Below, one piece after another: positions 22,115 through 33,300 of a DNA stretch of 43,105 nt. A program made the translations under genes and the position numbers. Source of the stretch: an uncultured Bacteroidales bacterium (lineage in GTDB: Bacteria; Bacteroidota; Bacteroidia; Bacteroidales; Paludibacteraceae); assembly GCA_934725535.1 (NCBI GenBank), contig CAKVBV010000012.1, positions 1 through 43,105 on the forward strand, written 5' to 3'. Below the pieces are notes generated by a model. The model was not told where the DNA came from. It saw only the letters and a list, made by a program, of their open reading frames with translations, and ran no database searches. Position 1 is the stretch's first letter; each line of letters opens with the position of its first letter.

Positions 22115-25045
22115 ATGAACAGATTTGCATTTATCTTTAGTGTACTTATTGCACTATCTGTATCTTCACAAGCCATTGACAGACAGGCGATTGCAGACAC
22201 ATTGAGTGCGATAGCCTATGAGCATGCATACGTAGAGAACGTGTGCGTGAACCGTATCCGCGTGCGGAACAGCAGTGTGAGCGTCTATACCAACCGTGCA
22301 CTGAGCATGGTGTCGCTGAGCGAAGAGGACGTGCGTGACATGCGACTGATAGTCAGCCGGTTGGTATTCGGCAATGACAAGGGCAAAGTGAGTATCTATA
22401 CGGACGGCTATGAGTTGGGCGAGTTGGTGACCGCCCGCTATCGTCACCGTCCGAAGAGCGACCGCTACGTGGTGGAGACGGGTACGCCGTGGGTGCAGAA
22501 TATGTCGCGTGCCTATACGGTAGAGAAGGGCTTGGACGGCAAGCATATCGCGCTGTGGGGCAGCCACGGGCGTTACTATCATCAGGAAGGGCAACGCTGG
22601 TTGTGGCAACGCGCCAAACTGTGGACGACGGTGGAGGATGTATATACCTCGTCGTACGTGCAGCCGTTTCTGGTGCCGATGTTAGAGAACGCAGGTGCGA
22701 TAGTGGTTCAGCCGCGTGAACGCGACACACAGGTGCAGGAACAGGTGGTGGACGAGACGGAAGCGGTGGTGGTAGGCACTCCTGTGTTTGCCCGTGCAGA
22801 GGGCGCAGGCTGGGGACACCCCACGGCACCGCTGTTGGAAGGGCAAAACCCGTTTGCGATGGGGAGTTATGCAGAGGCTCCGTCGGCAGCGAAGTCCTCA
22901 TCGGAGTTGCGCTATACGCCGAGTCTGAAAGAGGGTGAGTATGCGGTGTATGTATCGTACAAGACCTTGCCCACCAGCACGGACAAGGCACGCTATACGG
23001 TGGTGCACAAGGGGCAAAAGACGGTGTACCATGTCAACCAGCGTATGGGCGGCGGCACATGGGTGTATCTCGGCACTTTCGCCTTCGGGAGCGACAAGAC
23101 GCAGAACTATGTGAGCCTGACCAACGAGGACGGTCGCGGGCAGGTGGTGACGGCGGATGCCGTGAAATTCGGTGGCGGAATGGGCAGTGTAGCCCGCTAT
23201 CCGCAACCCGATGCGATAGCGAATGTGCCGTCGTCGAAAGCCTTGCCGAAGACAGACAAGGTGGAGATTGACAGTGCGCAACTGCTTCTGAACCAACAAC
23301 TTGCCAGTGTAAGCGGTATGCCGCGTTACTTGGAAGGGGCACGCTACTGGATGCAGTATTCGGGTATCCCTGACAGCATTTACAACTACACCGACAGTCA
23401 CAACGACTATATCGACGACTACGCTTCGCGCGGCGGTTGGGTGAACTACCTGGCAGGCGGCAGCGTGACCAATCCCAAAGAGGCGGGATTGGGTGTGCCC
23501 GTGCAACTGAGCATGGCTTTCCACAGCGATGCGGGCGTGCGCAGGGGCGATACGATTATCGGCACTCTGATGATATACACCGACCACGGCGACGGCAAGG
23601 AGAAGACCTATCCGACGGGCAAGACCCGCCTGGCGGCACGCGATTTGGGCGACTATGTGCAGACGCAGATTTGCGAGGACCTGCACGTGTATGCCCCGCA
23701 GTGGACCCGCCGGCAACTGAACAACTCGTCGTACGCCGAGGCACGCCGTCCGAAGGTGCCGGCTATTCTGCTGGAGTTGCTGTCGCATCAGAACTACAAC
23801 GATATGCGGTTGGGCTTGGACCCGCGTGTGAAGTTCACCGTCTCGCGTGCGATATACAAAGGTATGCTGCGCTTCATGCACGAGCAGTACGGGACAGCCT
23901 ACGTGGTGCAACCGCTGCCCGTACAGCAGATGCGCATAGAACGTGCTGACAACCAACTGAATATCACATGGGCAGCCACTCCGGACACGTTGGAGCCGAC
24001 CGCACAACCCACCTACTACGTGGTCTATACGCGCACCGATGACGGCGACTGGGACAACGGTGTGAAAGTAACCTCACCGCGCCATACCATCAAGGCGCAG
24101 ACAGGCACGCGCTACGATGTGCGCGTGGTGGCAGGCAATGCGGGCGGTGTGAGCATGCCGAGCGAGACCCTGTCGGCATATATCGCGCCCAACGAGAAAG
24201 GCAATGTGCTGATAGTGAACGGTTTTACCCGTGTGAGTGGTCCGGACTGGTTTGCCGACAGCACGTATATGGGTATCGTGCCGCAGTCGGGAGCGGTGCC
24301 TTACGGGAAAGACCTATCGTATATCGGCGAGCAGTATGAGTTTGACAGCCGCCTGCCGTGGGTGAGCGACGACAACAGCGGTTGGGGCATGTGCTACAGC
24401 GACCAGCAAGCCACCTTGACCGCAGGCAACACCTTTGACTACGTGAGCAAGCACGGACGCGCCTTGGCACGCGCGGGCTACTCATACACGAGCAGCAGCG
24501 TGGCGGCGTTGGACAGCATCAGCGGCTGCGACATCGTAGACGTGATACTCGGCAAGCAGAAGACCACCGTGCTGGGCAAGGACACGAGTTTCCACTGCAT
24601 GCCGCAAGGGTTGCAGAAGGCGTTGGCGGACTATTTAGAGCGTGGGGGAAAGATGCTGCTGTCGGGTGCGTATATAGCAAGCGACATGCAGAGCCAAGAG
24701 GATAAAGCGTTCATCAGCAACACGTTGCACTACGGATTGAGTTGCACGCACGCTTCCAAATCAGGGCGTTTGCAGACGACAAGCGGGTTGCCGACGGGTG
24801 CATACACCTTCCGTACTGCGCCAAATGACGAGTGTATCCATACCGAGAACCCCGACGGTCTGCGTGCCGTGGGCGACGGTGCCCGTTGCGTGGCACGCTA
24901 CGAGGACACGGGTGTGGGGGCAGGCGTGGCATACACCGCGCCCGAAGAGGGAGGTGCAAAGAGCCTGTGCTGGTCGTTTATGATGGAGAGTGCGCAAGAT
25001 TTTGAGACACTATACACAGACTGTATTGATTGGCTAATGCAATGA
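22115..25045 (+). CDS. Secreted N-acetylmuramoyl-L-alanine amidase/xanthan lyase-like protein
   Basis: The 976-residue protein has a signal peptide (MNRFAFIFSVLIALSVSSQA). Residues about 260-360 form a golvesin C-terminal-like beta domain (YAVYVSYKTLPTSTDKARYTVVHKG, then GGGTWVYLGTFAF). Residues about 370-610 match an Amidase_3-type zinc amidase (LSMAFHSDAG, LRAARDLGDY-like and ILLELLSHQNYNDM), which cleaves the peptide from peptidoglycan muramic acid. A fibronectin III-like domain follows (about 640-720, YYVVYTRTDDGDWDNGVKV), then a C-terminal flavodoxin/amidase-like region of unknown role. It is probably periplasmic or surface exposed. The stop overlaps the rlmD ATG (ATGA), so the two genes are coupled. 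Bacteroides relatives are often called xanthan lyase, which I would not take literally. Confidence 0.78.
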   Translation: MNRFAFIFSVLIALSVSSQAIDRQAIADTLSAIAYEHAYVENVCVNRIRVRNSSVSVYTNRALSMVSLSEEDVRDMRLIVSRLVFGNDKGKVSIYTDGYELGELVTARYRHRPKSDRYVVETGTPWVQNMSRAYTVEKGLDGKHIALWGSHGRYYHQEGQRWLWQRAKLWTTVEDVYTSSYVQPFLVPMLENAGAIVVQPRERDTQVQEQVVDETEAVVVGTPVFARAEGAGWGHPTAPLLEGQNPFAMGSYAEAPSAAKSSSELRYTPSLKEGEYAVYVSYKTLPTSTDKARYTVVHKGQKTVYHVNQRMGGGTWVYLGTFAFGSDKTQNYVSLTNEDGRGQVVTADAVKFGGGMGSVARYPQPDAIANVPSSKALPKTDKVEIDSAQLLLNQQLASVSGMPRYLEGARYWMQYSGIPDSIYNYTDSHNDYIDDYASRGGWVNYLAGGSVTNPKEAGLGVPVQLSMAFHSDAGVRRGDTIIGTLMIYTDHGDGKEKTYPTGKTRLAARDLGDYVQTQICEDLHVYAPQWTRRQLNNSSYAEARRPKVPAILLELLSHQNYNDMRLGLDPRVKFTVSRAIYKGMLRFMHEQYGTAYVVQPLPVQQMRIERADNQLNITWAATPDTLEPTAQPTYYVVYTRTDDGDWDNGVKVTSPRHTIKAQTGTRYDVRVVAGNAGGVSMPSETLSAYIAPNEKGNVLIVNGFTRVSGPDWFADSTYMGIVPQSGAVPYGKDLSYIGEQYEFDSRLPWVSDDNSGWGMCYSDQQATLTAGNTFDYVSKHGRALARAGYSYTSSSVAALDSISGCDIVDVILGKQKTTVLGKDTSFHCMPQGLQKALADYLERGGKMLLSGAYIASDMQSQEDKAFISNTLHYGLSCTHASKSGRLQTTSGLPTGAYTFRTAPNDECIHTENPDGLRAVGDGARCVARYEDTGVGAGVAYTAPEEGGAKSLCWSFMMESAQDFETLYTDCIDWLMQ

Positions 25046-26454
25046 AAAAGAAGAACTTACCCCTGTACGAGAACGTAGAGATAACCGGCATTGCCGCCGA
25101 GGGCAAGGCACTGACGCGCATCGATGATATGGTGGTGTTCGTGCCGTATTGCGTGCCGGGCGACGTGGTGGACCTGCAAGTGACGAAAAAGAAGCACTCG
25201 TTTATGGAGGCGCGTGTGGAACGGTTGGTGAAGCCTTCGGAGCACCGTTGCGAACCCGTGTGCAAGCACTACGGCGAGTGCGGCGGGTGCAAATGGCAGA
25301 TACTGCCCTACGAAGACCAACTGCGCTACAAGCAGCAGCAAATCATTGATAATCTGACCCGTATAGGCAAGGTGGAGTTGCCCGAAATCAGTCCTATCCT
25401 CGGCAGCAAACACGTGTACGAGTACCGCAACAAGTTGGAGTTCACCTTCTCCGACCGCAAGTGGCTGTCATGGGACGTGATACGTGCGGCAGGCGGACTG
25501 GAGCACGTGGATACGGCGTACGGCGTGGGGTTTCACATACCGAACTGCTTTGACAAGGTATTGGACATCACGGAGTGCCACCTGATGCCTGACATCAACA
25601 ACCGTATCCGCAACGGCATCCGCACTTTCGCCCGCGAGCACGGCATCTCGTTCTACAACGAGCACGCCCACGAGGGGCAACTGCGCACCCTCATCATCCG
25701 CAGCAACCATCGCGGCGAAGTGATGCTGATAGTGGTGTGGGGCGAGGCACCCGATATGCGGCTGATGGAGTACCTGCAACAGACCTTCCCTGAGATAGTG
25801 AGCCTGCTATACGTTGTGAATCAGAAACTTAACGACACCATCGGCGACCAAGAGGTGCATGTATTCGCAGGGCAAGACCATATCATGGAGCAGATGGAGG
25901 ACTTGCAGTTCAAAGTGGGTTCGAAGTCGTTCTACCAGACCAACACCGAGCAGGCGTACGAACTGTACAAGGTGGCGCGCAGTTTCGCGGAACTGACGGG
26001 CAACGAACTCGTCTTCGACCTCTACACGGGTACGGGAACGATAGCCAACTTTGTGGCGCATCAGGCGAAGCAAGTGATTGGTATTGAGTACGTTCCCGAG
26101 GCGATAGAGGACGCGAAAGTGAATGCACGGCTCAACCGGCTGGACAACACCCTCTTCTTCGCGGGCGACATGAAGGACATCCTCAACGCGGACTTCATCG
26201 CGCACTACGGACGCCCCGACGTCATCATCACCGACCCACCGCGGGCGGGTATGCACGAGGACGTGGTGAAGACTATCCTCGCCGCCGAACCCAAGCGCAT
26301 CGTGTATGTGAGTTGCAACCCCGCCACGCAGGCACGCGACCTCAACCTCTTGGACGAGAAGTACAAGGTGACGCGGGTGCAGCCCGTGGATATGTTTCCG
26401 CATACGCAGCACGTGGAGAACGTGGTACAACTGACGCTAAAAGAGTCTCACTGA
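25042..26454 (+). CDS. rlmD: 23S rRNA (uracil-C5)-methyltransferase, RlmD/RumA-like
   Basis: The 470-residue enzyme has an N-terminal TRAM domain (about 10-65, GIAAEGKALTRIDDMVVFV) that binds RNA, then a 4Fe-4S cluster motif (CEPVCKHYGECGGCKW, near 73-90). The methyltransferase domain carries DLYTGTGTIANF, DPPRAGMHE and the catalytic cysteine in YVSCNPATQARDL. It methylates C5 of a uracil in 23S rRNA using S-adenosylmethionine. RlmC/RlmD/TrmA-like relatives share these motifs, so the exact uracil is uncertain. The start is the ATG at 25042, which overlaps the preceding stop. Nothing suggests damage. No promoter is needed in front; it is translated with the amidase-like gene. Confidence 0.85.
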   Translation: MKKKNLPLYENVEITGIAAEGKALTRIDDMVVFVPYCVPGDVVDLQVTKKKHSFMEARVERLVKPSEHRCEPVCKHYGECGGCKWQILPYEDQLRYKQQQIIDNLTRIGKVELPEISPILGSKHVYEYRNKLEFTFSDRKWLSWDVIRAAGGLEHVDTAYGVGFHIPNCFDKVLDITECHLMPDINNRIRNGIRTFAREHGISFYNEHAHEGQLRTLIIRSNHRGEVMLIVVWGEAPDMRLMEYLQQTFPEIVSLLYVVNQKLNDTIGDQEVHVFAGQDHIMEQMEDLQFKVGSKSFYQTNTEQAYELYKVARSFAELTGNELVFDLYTGTGTIANFVAHQAKQVIGIEYVPEAIEDAKVNARLNRLDNTLFFAGDMKDILNADFIAHYGRPDVIITDPPRAGMHEDVVKTILAAEPKRIVYVSCNPATQARDLNLLDEKYKVTRVQPVDMFPHTQHVENVVQLTLKESH

Positions 26455-26493
26455 ATTTTCGATTGTAAATAGTTGTAAATACATACTGCCAAC

Positions 26494-26548
26494 GGGAGGA
26501 TAACGAGAGGATAGCGAGTGGATAGTAGGAGGATAACAAGTAAATTCT
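26494..26548. repeat. 11-bp tandem array upstream of ruvA
   Basis: Five 11-bp units begin at 26494, 26505, 26516, 26527 and 26538 (GGGAGGATAAC, GAGAGGATAGC, GAGTGGATAGT, AGGAGGATAAC, AAGTAAATTCT). Sequence is closely related to arrays at 13150 and 35812. It ends about 97 bp before the -33 element. Confidence 0.85.
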
Positions 26549-26644
26549 GTGAGTAAAAATTATAGTTGTTAAAATAATATAACACACAACGCCTGTCGTT
26601 GTCCATTGCCTTTTGTACAGTTGTCTCGAAAATTGGCTATGGTA

Positions 26645-26677
26645 TTTGCGTATGTGAGAAAAATAGTGTAAATTTGC
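26645..26677 (+). promoter_or_regulatory. ruvA promoter
   Basis: TTTG at 26645-26648, 20 bp, then TAAATTTGC at 26669-26677. ruvA starts 20 bp later at 26698. Confidence 0.85.
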
Positions 26678-26697
26678 GGGCAAAAGAATAGCATATA

Positions 26698-27315
26698 ATG
26701 ATTGACTATATAAAAGGTGAACTCACCTGCCTGACTCCTACCTATGCCGTTTTAGAGGCAGCGGGAGTGGGTTATGAGATAAATATCGCCCTGACATCGT
26801 ATTCGGCATTGGCCGGGCAGGAGGGGCAAGCGGTGAAGTTGTACACCACGGAAATCATACGTGAAGACACGCATGACCTGTTCGGCTTTCTGACACAGGG
26901 CGAGCGGAGTCTGTTTGTGCTGCTGATGACGGTGAGCGGTATAGGCGCGAATACGGCACGCATGATAATGTCGGCGTATTCGGCTGCAGAGATACGTACC
27001 ATCATAGCGACGGGTAATGCGCATGCGCTGTCGCAAGTGAAAGGTTTGGGTCCGAAGACGGCGCAGCGCGTGATAGTGGACTTGAAAGACAAGGTGCTGA
27101 AGATAGACCTCGGTGCGGATGCCGGTTCACAAGGAGGAACAATAGATATACCCGCAAGCCCTGTGGACAGCGAAGTGAAGACAGAGGCAGTAAGTGCGCT
27201 GACGATGCTCGGCTTTCCTGCTGCGGCGAGTGCGAAAGTGGTGGACAAGATACTGAGTGCTAACGCAACCGCCACCGTAGAGCAAGTGATAAAACAAGCA
27301 CTGAAAATGCTCTGA
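26698..27315 (+). CDS. ruvA: Holliday junction branch migration protein RuvA
   Basis: The 205-residue protein has all three RuvA domains: an OB-fold (1-63, MIDYIKGELTCLTPTYAVLEA), two helix-hairpin-helix motifs (about 70-140, with TVSGIGANTARMIMS and VKGLGPKTAQRVIVDLKDK) and a C-terminal domain III (about 155-205, SEVKTEAVSALTMLGFPAAASAKVVD) that contacts RuvB. It binds four-way junctions as a tetramer and works with RuvB during recombination repair. Length is normal. ruvA is followed at once by sprA with only one spare base, a gene order conserved in Bacteroidota. It has its own promoter at 26645-26677 with a phased array upstream. Confidence 0.95.
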   Translation: MIDYIKGELTCLTPTYAVLEAAGVGYEINIALTSYSALAGQEGQAVKLYTTEIIREDTHDLFGFLTQGERSLFVLLMTVSGIGANTARMIMSAYSAAEIRTIIATGNAHALSQVKGLGPKTAQRVIVDLKDKVLKIDLGADAGSQGGTIDIPASPVDSEVKTEAVSALTMLGFPAAASAKVVDKILSANATATVEQVIKQALKML

Positions 27316-27316
27316 T

Positions 27317-30300
27317 TTGAAGCAACTATTCCTATTCATATTAGTGATAATCCCTCTGGCATTATGGGGTCAGGAGGAGAATATGGAGCAGACGGCAGAT
27401 AGTGCCATTATGGCTCCTTTGCAGGTGCGCGAGTTGGGAGTGAACAGTTACGACGACCTGACACGTACACCAAGCAGTATGGACTTGCAAGACCCTGACA
27501 ACGTGAAGACTACTGTGGAGTACGATGCACAAACAGGCTACTATGTAGTACATACACGCATTGGCGATGTGGATATAGCCACGCCCTACTTGATGAGCGA
27601 TGACGAGTATCGTGTATACTCCGAACGGCAGGAAATGGGCAAGTACTGGCAACAGAAGATAGGCGAAGTCGAACACGACAACGAACGCAAGTTCGACATT
27701 ACCGATATGAAGTTCAACATAGGTCCCGCTGATAAGGTGTTTGGACCTGGTGGTGTACAGTTGAAACTGCAAGGGTCGGCGGAACTGCTGTTCGGCTTCA
27801 AGCACCAATATGTGGACAATCCCGCACTGACACAGCGTTCGCGGAACAACAATATCTTCGATTTCGACGAGAAGATACAGGTGAATGTTACCGGCAAAGT
27901 GGGCGACAAGTTGAACCTGAACATGAGTTACAACACGGAGGCGTCGTTTGACTTTGACCAACAGAACATCAAGTTGAACTATCAAGGCAAGGAGGACGAC
28001 ATTATCCAATCCATAGAAGCGGGTAATGTGTCTATGAACTTGAATAGCAATCTTATACAGGGTAGTTCGGCACTATTCGGCATAAAGACAGACCTGAAGT
28101 TCGGGAAGTTGAAGGTACAGGCGTTGATTTCGCAGCAGAATAGTGAGAGTCAGTCGGTTTCGAGCAAGGGAGGAGCGCAAACCACTAACTTTGAAGTCGC
28201 AATAGATAACTATGATGAGAACCGGCATTTCTTCCTCTCTTACTACTTCCGTGATAACTATGAGCAGGCAATGGAAGCCTTGCCTTATGTAGCAAGTGGC
28301 GTAACAATCAACCGAATAGAAGTGTGGGTAACGAACAAGCGGGGTAACTATGACCAGTCACGTAACATTGTAGCACTGACGGACTTGGGTGAGTACGACC
28401 CTAACCATATACTAAATGATGCTTGGAGTGCAACAGGGGCGCGGACACCTTACAATAAAGCCAACTCCCTCTATGAGACATTGACGCAGACATACCCGCA
28501 AGTGCGTGATATACAGCAGACCAGTACTATACTTCAAGGTATGGGAGGTATGGATAGCGGTGAGGATTATGAGAAGGTGGAGTCGGCGCGCCTGCTGTCA
28601 TCAAGCGAATATACGCTGAATGCCGCACTGGGTTATATATCACTGCGTGCAGCCCTTAACCAAGACGAAGTATTGGCTGTGGCGTATGAATACACGTATG
28701 CGGGGCAGGTGTATCAGGTGGGTGAGTTCTCTACAGACGGAGGAGAGTCTCTGAAAGCACCGAATGCACTAATACTGAAACTGCTGAAAGGCACGAACAA
28801 TGCACCCGTTAAGAAAGGCAAAGGCACGTGGGACCTGATGATGAAGAACGTGTACTCGATAGGTGCAAGCCAGATGTCAAGCGAGAAGTTCGAGTTGTAT
28901 ATACAGTATCGAAACGATTCCGTAGGTACGGAGATGCAATATCTGATGGAGGGTAAATGCAAAGGCAAACAACTATTGCGAGTGATGAACCTTGACCGGT
29001 TAGACTCCAAGAACAACCCACACCCAGACGGACGCTTTGACTATGTGGAAGGCTATACGGCATTGTCCAATACCGGACGTATCATCTTCCCTGTATTGGA
29101 ACCTTTTGGCAGCCATTTGACACAAGAAATAGGAGACCCTGCTATTGCACAGAAGTATGTGTATCAAGAACTTTATGACTCTACTTTGGTCAGTGCACAG
29201 GAACTGTCCGAGAAGAACAAGTTTACCATTACGGGTAAGTACAAAGGCTCTGCCGGCAACGAGATACGCCTCAATGCCATGAACGTGCCGCGCGGAAGCG
29301 TGGTGGTGACCGCCGGAGGTGCGACGTTGGTGGAAAACGTGGACTACACCGTGGACTACACCATGGGTACGGTAACGATTATCAACCAGTCTATCTTGGA
29401 CGCAGGGACGAATGTGGACGTGAAGTTGGAGAACCAATCACTCTTCTCTATGCAGCGCAAGGGACTATATGGCGCACACCTTGAATATGAGTTCAACAAA
29501 GACTTTACTATCGGTGGTACATTGATGCACCTCCGAGAGAAGCCTCTGACTACCAAGGTAAATACAGGCAGTGAACCCCTTGCCAACACGATATGGGGGG
29601 TAAACCTCAACTGGAAGACCGATATGCAGTGGCTGACACTGCTCATAGACAAAGTACCATGGATAGATGCCACGGCACCATCGTCTTTCCTTGTAAATGC
29701 TGAGTTCGCCCAACTGATACCGGGACACACACGTGACGTGGGCAAGGCGGGTACGGCGTATATAGATGATTTTGAGGCAACGAAGACGAATATAGATATA
29801 CACTATCCTAACTATTGGAAACTCGCCTCAACACCGCGTGACGACCGCTTCCCTGAGTCCACGTTGAGCAACAATGTGGACTACAACAAAAACCGCGCAC
29901 TGCTGGCATGGTATGCAGTGGACCCAATCTTCGGACACCCGCAAACCAACACCCCTGCACATATTAAGAACGACCTTGATATGATGTCCGACCACCGCAC
30001 ACGTATTGTGTACCAGAGTGAAATATACCCTACAAAGACAGAGTTACCCAACTCTGAAAGCCGACTCTCGGTACTAAACCTCAGTTTCTACCCCTCGGAA
30101 CGTGGACCGTACAACATCTCCGCAGACGAGATAGGCTCGGATGGCAAACTAACTAACCCCAAATCGCGTTGGGGCGGTATGATGCGCAAGTTGGACAATA
30201 CCGATTTCGAGAAAGCCAACATCGAGTACATTGAGTTCTGGATGATGGACCCGTTCCTCACCAACTCGGATGCTGCCTTTGAAGGCGGTGATATGTATAT

Positions 30301-33300
30301 TGATTTAGGAGATGTGAGCGAAGATATTCTGCGTGATGGCAAGAAGTCCTTTGAGCATGGTCTGCCACTGAGCGATGACAATATAGACGCCCTCATAGAC
30401 AAAACCGTATGGGGACGTGTGCCTAAGACAACCAGTACCACCATTGCTTTCTCCAATGAGGCAGGAGCACGTGCCAAACAGGACGTCGGTCTCGACGGAT
30501 TGAGTAACGAACAGGAGTTACTGCACGAGTTCGATGGCGCACACCCCTATCAAGACTATGTGTCCGCCCTACGTAGCGAAGTAAGCCAGCAAGTACTGAC
30601 AGAATCGGAGAATGACCCCTTCTCCCCACTCCATGACCCTGCTGGAGACGACTATCACTACTACCGTGGACAGGATTTCGACGACGCGGAGACCACCATC
30701 CTCGACCGCTACAAGCACTACAACGGTACCGAAGGCAACTCCCCTGAGATGAACGACAGCGACCCTTATGGTACAGCGTCCACCCTGCAGCCGGATATAG
30801 AAGACATAAACCAGGACAACACCCTGAGCGATAACGAGAAGTTCTATCGTTACCATATCTCCCTGCGCCGTAAGGATATGCTGCGTGTCGGACAACAGCA
30901 TATTGCCAGTATCATGGAGACAGAGGTCGCCCTGAAGAATGGCAACAAAGAGAAAGTCAAGTGGTACCAGTTCAAGATACCCCTTCGTGGAGACACGGCG
31001 ATGATGCAGAAGGTGGGCAATATACGTAACTTCAAGTCTATTCGCTTTGCACGTATCTATCTGACCAACTTCAGTGAAGAGGCACATATCCGTATGGCTA
31101 CCCTTGACCTCGTGCGTGGTGAGTGGCGCAACTACACCAAAGGTCTATACCAAGACCCTGCCAATAACCAGTACAATATACCTAACCCCTACACGGGCAA
31201 TGGCTCTATGGATGTGCAGGCGGTAAATATCGAGGAGAACTCCAACCGCACCCCTGTCAACTACGTACTGCCACCGGGTATATCGAGGCAGACAGACCCG
31301 GGACAAGCCACACTAATTGAGCAGAACGAACAGGCAATGGCCCTGCGTATCAACTACTTGGCACCGAAAGATGCCCGCTCTGTCTACAAGAACGTAGTCT
31401 ATGATATGCGCCAATACAAGCGCTTGCAGATGTTCGTACATGCCGAGAGTATGCCCGACTTTGATGCCCTGCAAGACAAGGAGTTGGCTTGCTTCATCCG
31501 CTTAGGCTCTGACCTCAAGAACAACTACTACGAGTACGAGATTCCGCTTGATGTCACACCACCGGGCATATACGATGGCAACCTCGCCACCGACCAGCTC
31601 CGAGTATGGTTAGAGCAGAACAACTTTGACTTCCCGCTGTCCGCTCTCACCGATGCCAAGACCGCCCGCAACCGTGCCAAACGTGCAGGCAACTCGGGCA
31701 TAGGCAATACCATACCGTATGAGGTGTATGACCCTGATAATCTGAACAACAAGATAACCGTCCTAGGTAACCCGACCCTTGAAGACATACAGGCTATCAT
31801 GATAGGTGTGCGCAACATTACCGACCACGAGGTGAATGGTGAGGTCTGGGTCAACGAACTCCGCTTGAGCCAATACAACGAGGAGGGCGGTGTGGCTGCT
31901 ATGGCAAACGCGGCATTGAGTATCAGCGACATAGCGCAACTGAACGTTGCAGGACGACTGGAGACGGCAGGCTACGGCTCCATCGAGAGCAATGTCCTCG
32001 ACCGCAATATGGAGAACAACTACCAGGTATCTGTCTCCGCGGCATTGGAGGCAGGGCGTCTCTTCCCAGAGAAAGCAAAACTGCAGATACCCCTCTACGT
32101 CTCCTATACCAACGAGACACAGACACCCAGGTACGACCCGCTTGACACCGACATCAAACTGTCGGAGTCATTGGAGAACTACGAGACCAAAGAGGAAAAA
32201 GACTCTATCAAACAGATGGCGAACTCCATACAGGAGTCCACCAGTTTCTCGGTCAGCAATATGAAACTGGACATTCACTCCAAGAAGCGCAATATGTTCT
32301 ACGACCCTGCCAACTTCTCTGTATCAGCCAGTTACAACCGTCAGAACCAGCACACGCCCGAACTGGAGCGCGACCAGACCACCGACCACAAAGGCTCGTT
32401 CAACTACTCCTACAGTTTCAACCCCAAGCCATGGGAGCCTTTCAAAGAGGTCAAGGCGGTCAGCAAAGTCAAAATGCTCAAGGAGTTCAACATCTACTAC
32501 CTGCCGCAGTCGTGGGCGTTCAACACCAATATGCACCGCACTTTCAGCCACATGAAGATGCGCGACTTCGACACATCCACCGACCCCGGTAGCAACAACC
32601 AAATGGACCTCACCTTCTCCAAGGACTTCACGTGGGACCGCAACTTCGACTTCAAGTACGACCTCACCAAGAACATCAAGTTCTCCTTCCAGACCGCCAT
32701 GAACTCCACCATCGACGAAGGCTACTACACCCCCGAAATCATCCGCGACTACGCCTTCACCAACGACTACTACGAGGCGTGGAAGGACACCATACAGCGC
32801 AGTCTCGCCACATGGGGTACCCCCTACACCTACCAGCAACTCTTCTCTGCCACGTGGAATGTGCCGTTCAACCGCATACCCTACCTCGAAGCCATCACCG
32901 CCAACGCCTCCTACAACGCCACCTACAACTGGAACCGCACCATCCAGTCCACGTCCTCCGATGCCACGAATCTCGGCAACGTCATCAGCGGCACCCGCGC
33001 ATGGCAGGCGGACGGTGGCATCAATTTCGAGACCCTCTACGGCAAGTCCAAGTATTGGAAGCAGATGACCCAACGCTACAACCAACGCGGCAGACGCGGA
33101 CGGGCCTTCAAACCAAAGACTTACACCGAGACCGTCAGCCTCAAGGCGGGCGAACCCAAAGAAATCACCCACCGTCTCGGCAGCGAACTATTGCAAGTCT
33201 CTGCCACCACGGCGGACGGCAAGGTTGTGCGCGTCAAGGTCAAACCCACCTCCACCACCAAAGCCACCGTCACTGCGCAGCAGGACATCGACAACCTGTC

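Noticed and set aside
22898..24007. Minus-strand open frame of about 370 codons
   Set aside because: It is antisense to the secreted amidase-like gene, with a composition of repeated H, V and R residues and no recognisable domain.
32324..33172. Minus-strand glycine/valine-rich open frame of about 280 codons
   Set aside because: It is the shadow of C-rich codons in sprA; no start context or domain.
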